Shown here: positions 41,090 to 51,345 of the stretch, one piece after another
How positions within the stretch are numbered: the first letter of the stretch is position 1
Layout of the letters: each line of letters begins with the position of its first letter
Assembly (NCBI GenBank): GCA_905221605.1
Contig: CAJNDS010002820.1
Coordinates: 1 to 64,000, forward strand
Source: Symbiodinium natans
Lineage: Eukaryota; Sar; Dinophyceae; Suessiales; Symbiodiniaceae
Length of the DNA: 64,000 nucleotides
Reading direction: 5' to 3'
Made by a program: the position numbers and the translations under genes
Notes under the pieces: generated by a model
Told to the model about the DNA's origin: nothing
The model's database searches: none
The model's input: only the letters and a program-made list of their open reading frames with translations

Positions 41090-42050
41090 CAGCCCCCTAA
41101 CCCTAAACCCCAAACCCTAAACCCTAAACCCTAAACCCTAAACCCTTTTTGCCTCTCTCAAAGCTCAGCAAGAAAAACAGATCCAAAAGCAAACCTTGAA
41201 AAAACCCCCGCAACCCTCCAAGCCCTCACCTCAAGCCCCTCAAAAGGTCCCCTCGCAAACCCTCAAGCCCCCCCCCCCCCCCCCCGAAAAACCTTAAAAC
41301 CCCAAGAAACCCTAAGAAACCTTCACCCTAAACCCTAGACCCTACACCCTAAACCCTAAACCCTACACCCTAAACCCCAAACCCTAAACCCTAAACCCTA
41401 GAACCCTAGAACACCCTAGAACCCTAGAACTCTGAAGCCACAAGACAACTTCTCAGAGGCCCCGAGCCAAGGCCACCGGCTTCTCCACCCTCATGGCTTG
41501 GCACCTTGGGGTTTAGGGTTAAGGGTTTAGGGTTGAGGGTTTAGAGCTTAGGGTTAGGGTTTAGCGTTTAGGGTTTAGGGTTTAGGGCTTAGGGCTTAAG
41601 GCTTAGGATTCAGGGGTCTGAGGGTTTAGGGCTGAGGGTTTGGGGCTTAGGGTTTAGGGTCTGGGGGTTGGGGCTTGGGGTTTGGGGCTTGGGGCGGGAG
41701 GCCTGGGCCGCGAACTTGATTTTGAGCGTCCAAAGCAAAAAACTACAGACAGAAACATCAATCCAGAGATGGGCAATGGGCAACGGCTTTCTCATTTTTT
41801 CATTAGTTTTTAGAGTAATAGGCATGTTTGATTGTAAACCCGAAAAATGCTAGAGCCCTCAACCCTAAAACCTTCAACCGACACAGAAAAGATGGACGAA
41901 CGGGGCGCCCAAACCCTCTACCAAACCCTGTAGCCACGGAAAAAGGGCTCTGGTTTAGGGTTTAGGGTTTAGGGTTTCGGGTCTGGGGTTCAGAGTTTAG
42001 GGTTTAGGGTTTAGAGCGTGAACCCTAGACCCTAAACCCTAAATCCGAAT
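41090..42050. other. CCCTAAA, poly-C and TTTAGGG mixture without a supported gene
   Basis: CCCTAAA tracts (41101-41147, 41325-41400), a C17 run at about 41269, and TTTAGGG/TTTGGGG words (41510-41690). The island at 41445-41510 is open on both strands and is not called. Confidence 0.5.
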
Positions 42051-42065
42051 TTTAGGCCCCCTGAC

Positions 42066-42127
42066 CAGTCGCCCAGCACCTCGGTCATGTCCACATCTGC
42101 CTCGGAAGGCGCTGGGGCCTCCCGCGC
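42066..42127 (-). CDS. candidate 62-nt exon, minus strand
   Basis: A CCGGCAG acceptor, then AREAPAPSEADVDMTEVLGD, then a GACTG|GTCAGG donor. Acidic, coding-like. TTTAGGG array on the right (42144-42185). Confidence 0.55.
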
Positions 42128-42189
42128 CTGCCGGGAACGGGGCTTAGGATTTAGGGTTTAGGGTTTAGGGTTTAGGGTTTATAGGTTTT

Positions 42190-42890
42190 GGGGTTTAGGG
42201 GTTCTCTCAAGAAAACAACTTCGACAAGGGAGTTACTCGGTGGGGTACAGTCCCAGCACTGCTTACGAACTCATTGGCTACAGACACAGGCGCGCTCGCG
42301 AGGGGACCCCCGGTGAGAAATGCGAAAATTGAGAGCAAGACTAAATCAGGAAATCCAGGGTACCCTCATCCTGGGACTAAACTTTCTTTGCTGGCTGTTC
42401 TTGCAAACTTTCTTCATTTAGCGAGCTTTCCGGCCCTCAAGCAGGAAATCAGCCTCCTTTGAATTTCTGAAAGCTAAAGACATCCAGCACCTCAACTACT
42501 TAGAACTAAGAAATCCAGCCCGTCAACTTCTTATTTTTTGGGGCGGCGGGGGTCGAGCTCCAATCCACTGGATTCTGACGCTCTTACCAACTTGGTACAG
42601 AATCGCTTCCTCTTCCCCCTCCCCCGCCCCCACCTTAAAATACCACCTCTACCAAGCCCCCCTCCTTCCCTGGGCCACTCCCAAAGTAAGAAACGGATTA
42701 AGAAAGCAGGGTACCCTCAAAATTGTGGAGGTGACAATCGGTGACAATTCCGGAAATAGGTGGTGTGCTTCATAATTAAGAAATCCTGGAAAACTAGAGG
42801 TTTCTTATCCAGAGCAGTCACTGTACCTTCTACAAGGCTTCCACATATAGCAGGGCACTGAAGGCTATATAAAAGGGGGTACCCCCTGGG
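42190..42890. other. low-repeat stretch, no gene supported
   Basis: AAGAAATCCAGG and AGGGTACCCTC words recur (42345-42365, 42710-42720, 42775-42795), as in a decayed repeat. Plus-strand frames of 62-68 codons carry no motif. Confidence 0.4.
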
Positions 42891-43007
42891 GCTTAGGGTT
42901 TGGGGGCTGACGGGAGCCTCACAGACCCCCCAAACCCCGTAACTCCCCTATGCCCCTGAAGCCCCCCAGAACCTCTCAAAAGACCCAAACCCCTAGACCC
43001 CGAACTG

Positions 43008-43130
43008 TAAGACACCCTAAACCCTAAACCCTAAACCCTAAACCCGAAACCCGAAACCCTAAACCCTAAACCCGAAACCCTAAACCCTAAACCCGAAAAC
43101 CTAAACCCTGAACCCTAAACCCAAAACCCC
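43008..43130. repeat. (CCCTAAA)n array with CCCGAAA variants
   Basis: About 17 heptamers. The CCCGAAA pattern resembles the array at 2124-2252. Confidence 0.9.
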
Positions 43131-43154
43131 CAAAACAAACATCAGGAGTGTGTG

Positions 43155-43215
43155 GAGGCCTCCTGAGCGCCGGCATTGGCGGAGGCGGCCACGGCCTGTC
43201 GCTCCTGCTCCGAGA
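43155..43215 (-). CDS. candidate exon, minus strand
   Basis: Minus-strand KISEQERQAVAASANAGAQE, then AS, open and helical, after a CCAAG or GAGCAG acceptor. No GT donor is close, so a non-canonical donor would be needed. Confidence 0.35.
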
Positions 43216-43309
43216 TTTTTGCTTGGGGTCTTAACTTTCCCTAAACCCTAAACCCTAAGCCCTAAACCCTAAACCCTAAATCCCTCATTGAAATTATTGC
43301 GGGTTCAGG

Positions 43310-43425
43310 TCCGGGGAAGCTTCGGGGAGTTTCGAGGAAAGTTTCGAGGAGTTTCGGGGAAAGTTTCGAGGAAGGTTTCGATGAAAGCTTCGAGGAAAGT
43401 TTCGAGGAGTTTCGTTTCTGGCTTT
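43310..43425. repeat. AGTTTCGAGGAA tandem words
   Basis: About nine diverged copies of a 10-13-bp GAGGAAAGTTTC word. 43430-44100 holds TTTAGGG-like words and anonymous sequence without a gene. Confidence 0.75.
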
Positions 43426-44104
43426 TGGATAATTTCAAGTTACAGGGGCTTGAGGGTTTAGGGTTGAGGGTTGAAATTTGGGGTTTGGGTTCAGGGTTAG
43501 GCTTAGTTTAGGGCTTGATTTTCTTGCGGGCTTGGCCTGGCTGGAAAAACCGCATTCTTCTTTACAACTCATAGGGCTCTTGAGAAAGGGGGATTCATGG
43601 GGGTCCGTACCTATCCGTAGGGAAGCTTAGGGAGCCTTAGGGAGTAGTGGAGGGTATGAGGGAACCTTGGGTTACATACCCGCCTTGTACCCCCCTCCCT
43701 TAAGAACCCGATAAACAAAAGTATGCTACAGTGACAAACCCTGGGCTCAAGGGTTTCAGAGATTTTGGGGTTCTAGGATGTCCGGGCGATAATGGGGCGT
43801 AGGTTTAGGGTGCAGGGTTCCGGTTTAGGGATTAGGGCTAGGGCTAGGGTTTAAGGGTTTTTTGGCTCGAGCCCCAAACAAACCGTCCCCACCGGAGATC
43901 CTTCTGCTTCTCCCGGTGCTTCAGGTTTTTCGCCGTCGCCTGGCGCAGACAGTTCTAGATTAGGGGGCCACTGGTCCATGATGTGGCGCCTTTTCACAAC
44001 CTTTTTTCTTTGTAGTCTTCACCCTGCCCCCACCTAAGCGAACCCCCTTGAGTATAAAAGCAAAGACACCTCGACAGTCCAGCCCCGAACCTAAACCCGA
44101 AAAT

Positions 44105-44106
<2 letters not shown>

Positions 44107-44193
<87 letters not shown>
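44107..44193. repeat. 87-bp poly-C run
   Basis: Uninterrupted C, the longest homopolymer in the window. Its length is unlikely to be exact in any assembly. Confidence 0.9.
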
Positions 44194-44299
44194 ACGCCCC
44201 TAAAACCCTCAACCCCACCCCCAACACCAAAAAGAAGCCCTGACATTCTCCCTCCCTAAACCCTAAACCTTAAACCCTCAACCCTCAACCCTAGACCCC

Positions 44300-44375
44300 A
44301 CCAAAAAAACAAGGGGGGCCTCCGCGAGGAGGCTTGGCAGCTGAAACACGGACAGGAAAGGGTTCGTGGCCTCGG
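44300..44375 (-). CDS. candidate exon, minus strand
   Basis: Minus-strand PPEATNPFLSVFQLPSLLAE is open. It lies between CCCTAAA-like words on the left (44250-44300) and TTTAGGG (44384-44416). Borders are not fixed; an internal TTTCAG could act as acceptor. Confidence 0.35.
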
Positions 44376-44626
44376 GCGGGGTGGGTTTAGGGTTTAGGGT
44401 TTAGGGTTTAGGGTTGTGGGGTTTAGGGGCCTGCGGGTTTGGGGTGTGGGGTTTAGGGTTAAGGGGCCCTAGGGTTGAGGGTCCTCCTGCCAGCCAAAGG
44501 CCGTGCGAAACGCAAGAAGTAAGCAAAAGCGACGCATCATTTGCCCCTAATGATACAAACTGTTTGGTGTCAATGCTTGACAGCACCACTGCTGGCATGT
44601 AGGGGCTATAGTACCCAGGAAGGCTC

Positions 44627-44680
44627 AAACCCTAAACCCTAAACCCTAAACCCTAAACCCTAAACCCTAAACCCTAAACG
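44627..44680. repeat. (CCCTAAA)n array
   Basis: Seven perfect heptamers ending against an exon donor. Confidence 0.95.
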
Positions 44681-44683
44681 AAC

Positions 44684-44740
44684 TGAAAGGCGCGGACGGC
44701 GGCCATGAGGCCGGGTGAGTCTTCAGCCACTCGCTGCGAC
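44684..44740 (-). CDS. candidate 57-nt exon with VAEDSPG
   Basis: A TCCCCAG acceptor, then SQRVAEDSPGLMAAVRAF, then a TTTCA|GTTCG donor abutting the telomere-like array. The AEDS word is shared with the exons in the first 5 kb. Confidence 0.5.
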
Positions 44741-44744
44741 CTGG

Positions 44745-45745
44745 GGAAAAGGCTCTTGAAGATTCAGGTCTCAAGGGTTTTCCCCTGAACCCAAAACCCC
44801 CAAAACCCTGAAACCCTAACACCTTAAAGCCCCTAAAGCCCCCTCCCCCCCCACCTCAGGGTTGAGGGCAGCACACCAAGGAGACCCCATACTAGGGGCG
44901 GGGAAACCCTAAACCCTAAGCCCTAAGGGGGGAGGAGGTGGGGGTGGGGGGGAATCCAGCATCCACAACTCTCATAGCCTTGCCCTTTCCCCCTTCGGTG
45001 GATTCTTCAGCATGGGCACCACGCCTGTGCGGCAAGTAGAACAGAAAAAAGTCCGAAAGCGCGCCAGAAAGCATCCGTTTGAGCCCAAAACAACCCTAAA
45101 CCCCACCCAGTAAACCTCAAGATTGAATTCTGTTGGGCTCCGGGCACCGACAGGTGCTTCCGCTTCTCTTCGCGCTGCTGGGAGCGGATCTGCCACAGGT
45201 TTAGGGTTTAGGGTCTAGGGCTTGGGGTTCAGGGTTTAGGGTTCAGGTTTGGGCTTGGGGTTTAGGGTTTAGGGTTTAGGCTTACGATTGAAGATTGCAA
45301 AGAGCCCTAAGCCCTTCACCGACACCCTACACTCCCTGTACCTCCCTCTGGTCGACATACTGGGTTGCCTTTGCGTGTTCAAATGTTTACCATTCTTGGT
45401 GGAACGGTGCTGGTTATCTACTATAGGGGCCAAAATAATCAGAATAGGGTTTTGGGGGGTTCTTATAGTATAGTTATAAAGGGACCATGAGGGAACATTT
45501 TTTGTAATTATTCCGACCCCCTATATTCTGCCAGTGACCTGCGCTTGCCCAAGAAGGACAGGGGATAGGATTTGGGGATTTGGGGGGACCCTTGGGACAT
45601 AGACCCCTGCTTAAGAGGGCCAGAAGAGGGTTCAGAAGGGGTTCCCTGCTAAGGGTCCCCATATGCTACCTAGGGTTTAGGGTTTGGGGTTTAGGGTTTA
45701 GGGTTTAATGTTTAAAGTTTAGGGTTTAGGGTTTAGGGATCCGAA
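44745..45745. other. low-repeat stretch, no gene supported
   Basis: Short CCCTAAA and TTTAGGG words (44905-44925, 45196-45275, 45668-45740) around anonymous sequence. The segment 45415-45660 carries GGGGACCCTTGG-like words typical of the foldback families. Confidence 0.4.
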
Positions 45746-45749
45746 AGGC

Positions 45750-45810
45750 ATGGCCGGAACGCCTGGCGCCAAGCGGCGAGCTCTGATTGCGCACCTGAGG
45801 CACGCTTAGG
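45750..45810 (-). CDS. weak candidate exon, strand uncertain
   Basis: After CCTCAG the minus strand reads VRNQSSPLGARRSGHAFR. The plus strand reads KGMAGTPGAKRRALIAHLRH without a stop. Confidence 0.25.
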
Positions 45811-46009
45811 GGGGGGAGATGAGGGGTTGAGGGGCTTGGGGGCCCTAAACCCTAAACCCTAAACCCTAAACGAGGCTGCTCCGAGGCCTTTCCTTTCGGG
45901 TAGAAACTTCGAGATTGGGCTGTGAGGCGCGTTTTTGGGAGCCCCAAGGACTGAATTCTGGAGCCTTCTAACCTTCAGACACAAACCCCTCTTGCACTCC
46001 CCTCCTTGG

Positions 46010-46425
46010 GTTTAGGGTTTAGGGTCTAAGGTTTAGGGTTTAGGGTTTAGGGTTTAGGGTTCAGGGTTCAGGGTTTAGGGTTTAGGGTTTAGGGTCTCCA
46101 ACTCTAGGGTTTAGGGCTTATGTGCATATCCCAGGATGACTTGTACAACGTCTTGGGGAAGGGGTTCAATAGAGAATCGAAGGGTTTAGGGTTTAGGGTT
46201 TAGGGTGTAGGGTTTAGGGTTTAGGGTTTAGGGTTTAGGGTTTAGGGTTTAGGGTTTAGGGTTTAGGGTTTAGGGTTTAGGGTTTAGGGTTTAGGGTTTA
46301 GGGTTTAGGGTTTAGGGGTTAGGTTTGGGTTAGGGGTTTAGGGTTTAGGGTTTAGGGTTTAGGTTTCGGGTTTAGGTTTCGTTTTAGGGTTGTTTAGGGT
46401 TTAGGGTTTAGGGTTTAGGGCAGGT
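46010..46425. repeat. (TTTAGGG)n arrays
   Basis: Blocks at 46010-46095 and 46180-46425 (about 34 units), separated by a short unique spacer. Confidence 0.95.
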
Positions 46426-46438
46426 TGCATGAAGGGTG

Positions 46439-46439
<1 letters not shown>

Positions 46440-46468
<29 letters not shown>
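46440..46468. repeat. poly-G run
   Basis: About 29 G, directly before an exon-like island. Confidence 0.9.
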
Positions 46469-46469
<1 letters not shown>

Positions 46470-46471
<2 letters not shown>

Positions 46472-46540
46472 GGGCTGCGGCATCCTCAGCTCATGTTGAG
46501 GCTTTGACGGCCGCCAAACAGCAGCAGCACCTCTACCCAG
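46470..46540. other. exon-like GC-rich island
   Basis: Open on the plus strand (AAASSAHVEALTAAKQQQHL) and in one minus frame. No clear splice borders, so strand is left open. Followed by a (TTTAGGG)n array at 46561-46690 that ends in TTTAGAG variants. Confidence 0.3.
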
Positions 46541-46560
46541 GGAGACTCTAGAAAGTAGAT

Positions 46561-46690
46561 CTAGGGTTTAGGGTTTAGGGTTTAGGGTTTAGGGTTTAGG
46601 GTTTAGGGTTTAGGGTTTAGGGTTTAGGGTTTAGGGTTTAGGGTTTAGGATCTAGAGTTTAGAGTTTAGAGTTTAGAGTTTAGGGCTTAA
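46561..46690. repeat. (TTTAGGG)n array ending in TTTAGAG
   Basis: About 13 perfect units and four TTTAGAG variants. Confidence 0.95.
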
Positions 46691-47114
46691 GGCTAGTGAA
46701 GCTACTTGTGCCCGATCGTAGTACATGGGGGGACCTGAGGTTCTTTGCTTCCCCACAGCTTTTTGCTAAACCTTCCCCACCATGAAAGCAAAATTCTGAG
46801 CCAAAGCCTTACAAACAAAGAGCCTAAACCCTAAACCCTAAACCCTAAACTCCCAGCTGAGCACCCCTATACATCGCCCCCCCAAACAAACTCATCTGGG
46901 CCACCTGGAGACCGAGGTACACCCCCCCAAGCAAAATGGCCCCTCTCGGAACCCTCTCAAAAACCTCCCGAAAAGCCCTCAAAAAGAATGCCTCTAAGAA
47001 CGCCGCAGGGTCTTTCTGTGGGGCTTATTATGGGGCTTACTATGGAACCCTAAACCCTAAACCCTAAACCCTAAACTTCTTCTGGAGCTTATCGGGTTTG
47101 TTGGGGTTAGGAAT

Positions 47115-47215
47115 CTAAACCCCAGCATGCGCCCCAAAGCAAAGCGGCTCAACGTGGCAGAGGCGCGTCGGCGCCAAGGTGTGAGGCCTTGCCAGGTGGT
47201 TCTCTCTTTTGGCCC
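47115..47215. other. exon-like GC-rich island
   Basis: The plus strand reads MRPKAKRLNVAEARRRQGVR and then CCAG|GTGGTT. The minus strand reads KASHLGADAPLP after TGGCAAG. CCCTAAA (47047-47076) lies on the left and TTTAGGG (47240-47297) on the right. Strand unresolved. Confidence 0.35.
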
Positions 47216-47319
47216 CAGTCACCCTTTGGAAGGCTACTGGGGCTTAGGGTTTAGGGTTTAGGGTTTGGGGTTTGGGGTTTAGGGTTTAGGGTTTAGGATT
47301 GAGGGCTCAGGCTTTCGGA

Positions 47320-47790
47320 TGTGCACCGGAATACTGGAATACAGAATAAAGCATCAGCAGCTGACCATGACACAACGTGGCCTCCGGCCGTCGACCATCA
47401 TGGAGCGGCAGTGCTCATCGTAGCATCCCATCTGGTACCCCAGCCACCAAGCATCAGCGGCTCATCGTCCCACCGACATCCAACCATGTGGATCCCAAAC
47501 CGCCGAGCATCACGAGCATCTGGCCGCCGAGCATCATGAGCAACACCTCCTCAAACGTCCCACTGAGTGGCCCCAGCCGCCGAGCATCATCAGAATCGCT
47601 CAACACCCCTCTGTGTGGCCACCAGGCGCCGAGCATCGTGAGCATCGGTGGCTGAAGATCACGCTGTGTGGGCCCCGGCCGCCGAGCATCATGAGCACCA
47701 GCTGCTCAACACTGGGTGGGCCCCAGCCGCCCAGCATCATGAGCATCAGCTGCTCAACATCTCATTGCCAGGCAGATTGGCAGGTGCAGA
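47320..47790. repeat. tandem CCGAGCATCATGAGCATC repeat
   Basis: About eight diverged copies of a 40-70-bp unit. On the minus strand the unit reads LMLMMLGGWGPPSVEQL-like peptide, broken by stops over the whole stretch. It could be a decayed leucine/methionine repeat gene on the minus strand, but no start or full frame survives. Confidence 0.5.
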
Positions 47791-47965
47791 GCAACGCTGC
47801 AACAGGTGCCTCGACGAGATCGCCAATGCTGCCAGTCACCAGCAACGTGTCACGCGGAGCCAAATCAACCTCATTCCCACGGTCTCGCGATGGCCAGTTC
47901 CAGGCTGGGTTCGAGGTCGCTGTGCTTTGAAGGACCGCGACATATTGGATGGGGCGCTATATGAG

Positions 47966-48057
47966 CTTCCGAAAATAGGGGTACCCTGTTTTGGGGTTCC
48001 TTTTGAAAAGGACTAAAGTATTCTGGGGTACATGAGCGGTACCCCTATCTCCGGAAA
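47966..48057. mobile_element. family-2 foldback element, copy b
   Basis: CTTCCGAAAATAGGGGTACC at the left is mirrored by GGTACCCCTATCTCCGGAA at the right, with TTTTGGGG and AAAAGGA words between. Lies 220 bp from the retroelement. Confidence 0.65.
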
Positions 48058-48279
48058 TCCCTGCCCCCCCGGCTGAAACCCCTGAACCCATCTAAACCCC
48101 AAACCCCAAACCCCAAACCCCAAACCCTAAACCCTAAACCCCCCCGGCTGAAACCTACGCCTATGAGCCAAAAGAAACCTCCAACCGCAGAGCCCATGCG
48201 CTGAGGTTCCAGCCCAGCCAAGGCCTTCAGTTGGGAGGCCCAGGTTAAGGGTTTGGGGTTTAGGGTTTAGGGTTTAGGG

Positions 48280-48410
48280 TACGGGGGCAACCGAAAGGGA
48301 GAGGAAACCAACCCCAACAGTCGCCAGAGATTTCACCCTGAACCAACCAGCAAACAACAGGAACTCAAAACTTCTTTTTGCTACCAGGCGCATGGCCCAG
48401 TCTTGAGCCA
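48280..48410 (-). repeat. 3' terminal direct repeat (LTR)
   Basis: 131 bp, matching 56733-56862 except for one extra A near 48370. Contains no coding domain. Confidence 0.9.
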
Positions 48411-48855
48411 TGAAGATCAGCAGGTACATTGACCCTTCAACTTTCAACACCAACTCCTTTCTACAATACCAACTGCAGCTCCGCACTCCCCCTGTCCTAG
48501 GATTTCCTAGGACACATTGGAGGTGCAGATCTTTGGCCAAAAGCTGCCATTAGGGCAGCAGCCAGCTGCCTGAAATGCACATTATGGTTTTACGTCATCC
48601 AGGACGAATTTATAGCACATTGGCTAAACCCATTAACCACAGAGAATCTTTTTTCACCATGATCCTCTTGTCATTGAAGACTCTTCGGTCTTCTTCACCA
48701 CGAACCGTGGTCTTCGCTACGCAAAAAACTACTGACTTCTACTATCAGGGATTTCCATACCCTTGATAGTAACCACCGCATTTTCAGCACATTGGCTGTT
48801 CCAGCGCACCTGTCTTCTGAAAGAGAAAAACCATCCCTTCATCCATACCATCCAG
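48411..48855 (-). other. 3' noncoding part of the retroelement
   Basis: About 445 bp between the last stop codon and the 3' repeat. Contains a short inverted pair (TACTATCAGGGATTTCC and CCCTTGATAGTA near 48740-48770). No polypurine run is seen next to the repeat. Confidence 0.5.
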
Positions 48856-51345
48856 TCACTTCTTCTTCCGACGGGTATCGATACTGAGGTGAAGTCGCAG
48901 CAGAACATACTCTAGGTCCGACACTGTAAGAACAGGATCCTGCACGCACCTCTGAATTGAGGATACCAATCCCTCTCTCTTCGCGTCCTCAATCGCTTGG
49001 CAAGATTGACCCAGCTCTGCACCCACAGCGGTAGACGCTTGCGCATCCACATCAGAGGAACGATCCTTTTCCTCAGGACCTTTCACCACTACCACCTCTT
49101 CCTTCTTGGGGCTTGGACTTTTCTCCTTCTTCTTCGTCTTTCCCACGACGCTTGACTTTGTGCGCATTCTCGAAGAGGCTTTTTCCCCTGCAGAAACCAC
49201 CGCATTGGATGATGATCCACCCTTCTCAATGATCGCCGGCATCTTCTTCGGCTTTGGAACCATGAGAGTATACGGATCCTCGCTAGCTGCAGTTTTCCTC
49301 TTCTTTTTGACCTTTTTCACCTCTTCCTCAACGGCAACATCCGTCTCCGAAGTTTCAACCACCTCCTTTTCGGCAGGAATATCCTTGTTGGACTCCCTGT
49401 CTAGGGACCTCTTTTTTCCCCTTTTGGGATCTCTGTCTTCTTCAACATTGGCTCGCTCAAACCATATCCTCAGGTCATTGACCCATTCTTCCACCTCCGC
49501 CAGCGAAACCTCATACGACTTCACTATTTCGTGAAGTTCTAGTGTAGACAACATACCAGTGGTCCATGAGCACCATTCTCTATGCATCTGTTCAGCGTCT
49601 CCCTTGAACTTCAGGAGTTTGAACACTGGGTCCGCCTCTGCACGAGCCAAATCTGACTTGTCATTGGACATAAGTGAAATCGCCTCCATCAACAGTTCCA
49701 CCATTTTGGTATCATCGTCATAAACCATGAAATCCTCCTCATCTTCATCGAACCGTTCAGGAGAGATCTCCTTTTCTCCACCTTTTGCACCAGAACTTCT
49801 CCTTGGACCATCCCTTGGGGGCGTCCTTGGAGACCTTGGCCTCTGTTCATCCAGCGGATCACCATGCTCAAAGACACACTTGTCCCCATAACGGCACTTC
49901 CCAGACTGAGCAAACTGGATACACCTTACACCAGTTGCATCATGTGAGAACTTACACTCCTTTCCAGAGAAGCAGTGTCTCCCAGCCACATAGTACTGGC
50001 ACCAATACGATTGCAGCACCACATCATCTTCTGAATGGATGAATTTGCAGTGTTCACCAAATTTGCAGCGATCTTTTCCCCTGCTGAACCAATAGCAGAA
50101 GCCTTTCTTCCTCTTCTCCAAACGCTCCGCCTCGTACCGGTCCATAGGGCGATTCTGCTCTACATGAACATTGCCACGTACCGGAGAACTGCTCCCCTCA
50201 CCCAAGGCGCTATCAGTATTTGATGCTTGGAGTACAGCTGGAAAACCTGGCCTTGGTCCTACCACCTTCATGATTGGTTTTCCGCCAGCTCCTGAGCCAC
50301 GCTGAGACGATCCAAAAACATTGAATATTTTCACGAAGGCCTTTCTAGTGCCGATCTTCTGCACCCTTTTGATTGGATGTTTCATTGCTCCAACCTTGCA
50401 TCCAGATACATTCAAACGACACAACCTCCTATACCCAGCTCTATATCCCTTTTTCCAAAGAGCCATAAGAATTCTAGAGGCAGTAACATTCTCCACCTCT
50501 ACCTTTTCCAACTGTCCCTCACTTTCCGGAACAAACCCATCCAACCCATCCATATCTGAAGACCTTTCCATCTTTTTTGACACCACTTCGTCGAGGTAGT
50601 CTTCAGAGATCCAGGGTAAGTTCCTCTTAGAGGAAAAATCGTCACCATTGTCTGGTCCTTCACCAGGATACCCCTTCGTGCTGTCAAAGATCCTACCAGT
50701 CGCGCGGTCCTGCGTAGAGAAATCCCAGTTGGAAGCAACGCGAGAGTACACTGACCACAAGAACATCCTTGTGCCAGCCAATCTTGACGAACCACTGGAT
50801 GTCTCCTCTTCTGGAGAAACTTCTGGCGCTTTGCCATCCCTTCCAGTGTCACCAATTGTCTCACCTCCAGCATCTTCAATGGGAATCAGGGATTCATTGT
50901 TCCCGTGATCAAGTACCGCATCTTCCTGTCCAAGAATCTCCAGCACCGTTGTTGAAGGATCCACTTCCTCATCAGCATCGTCGTCCATCCTGTTCCAGAG
51001 AACCTCCAATTGATCAGCGCATGTCGCCGCCTGAAGGAACTCCATCAATTGAGCCTTCCCGCGCTGCCAGAGAAATTCCGAATTCACCACTGACCCTTGG
51101 CCTCCTAGGGTAAGGAACGGAGCAACCAATTTGGCTACCCTCGCCATAAGTTCAACGTGAACTTCCATGCCTGGACTGCGACTCCAATCGTAGGCAATTG
51201 CCTCCATAGCAGTTCCAAACTTATCAGTATTTCTGAATTCCCCTTCCAGACCAGGAGACAGCAATGCACCCATCACCGAGAGAGGAAAAATTTCCCACCA
51301 CTGGTAAGCACGGATTGTCATGGAACGAATGATGCAAATCACCAT
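48856..51345 (-). CDS. retroelement ORF, 3' part: three CCCH zinc fingers and basic tail
   Basis: An 829-codon frame. Residues 1-140 continue the helical domain of the preceding ORF (YQWWEIFPLSVMGALLSPGL), so the start ATG at 51345 is probably not a true start. Three CCCH fingers follow at about 413-435 (C-x8-C-x5-C-x3-H, ends CKFGEHCKFIH), 445-466 (CFSGKECKFSH) and 471-492 (CRYGDKCVFEH), as in RNA-binding proteins. The next part is an acidic serine-rich linker, a helical segment (about 550-640) and a Lys/Glu-rich tail (KKVKKKRK, near 695) that could be a nuclear localisation signal. It overlaps the upstream ORF by 122 nt in the +1 frame. It presumably binds element RNA, an inference from the fingers. 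Confidence 0.65.
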   Translation of the reverse strand: MVICIIRSMTIRAYQWWEIFPLSVMGALLSPGLEGEFRNTDKFGTAMEAIAYDWSRSPGMEVHVELMARVAKLVAPFLTLGGQGSVVNSEFLWQRGKAQLMEFLQAATCADQLEVLWNRMDDDADEEVDPSTTVLEILGQEDAVLDHGNNESLIPIEDAGGETIGDTGRDGKAPEVSPEEETSSGSSRLAGTRMFLWSVYSRVASNWDFSTQDRATGRIFDSTKGYPGEGPDNGDDFSSKRNLPWISEDYLDEVVSKKMERSSDMDGLDGFVPESEGQLEKVEVENVTASRILMALWKKGYRAGYRRLCRLNVSGCKVGAMKHPIKRVQKIGTRKAFVKIFNVFGSSQRGSGAGGKPIMKVVGPRPGFPAVLQASNTDSALGEGSSSPVRGNVHVEQNRPMDRYEAERLEKRKKGFCYWFSRGKDRCKFGEHCKFIHSEDDVVLQSYWCQYYVAGRHCFSGKECKFSHDATGVRCIQFAQSGKCRYGDKCVFEHGDPLDEQRPRSPRTPPRDGPRRSSGAKGGEKEISPERFDEDEEDFMVYDDDTKMVELLMEAISLMSNDKSDLARAEADPVFKLLKFKGDAEQMHREWCSWTTGMLSTLELHEIVKSYEVSLAEVEEWVNDLRIWFERANVEEDRDPKRGKKRSLDRESNKDIPAEKEVVETSETDVAVEEEVKKVKKKRKTAASEDPYTLMVPKPKKMPAIIEKGGSSSNAVVSAGEKASSRMRTKSSVVGKTKKKEKSPSPKKEEVVVVKGPEEKDRSSDVDAQASTAVGAELGQSCQAIEDAKREGLVSSIQRCVQDPVLTVSDLEYVLLRLHLSIDTRRKKK

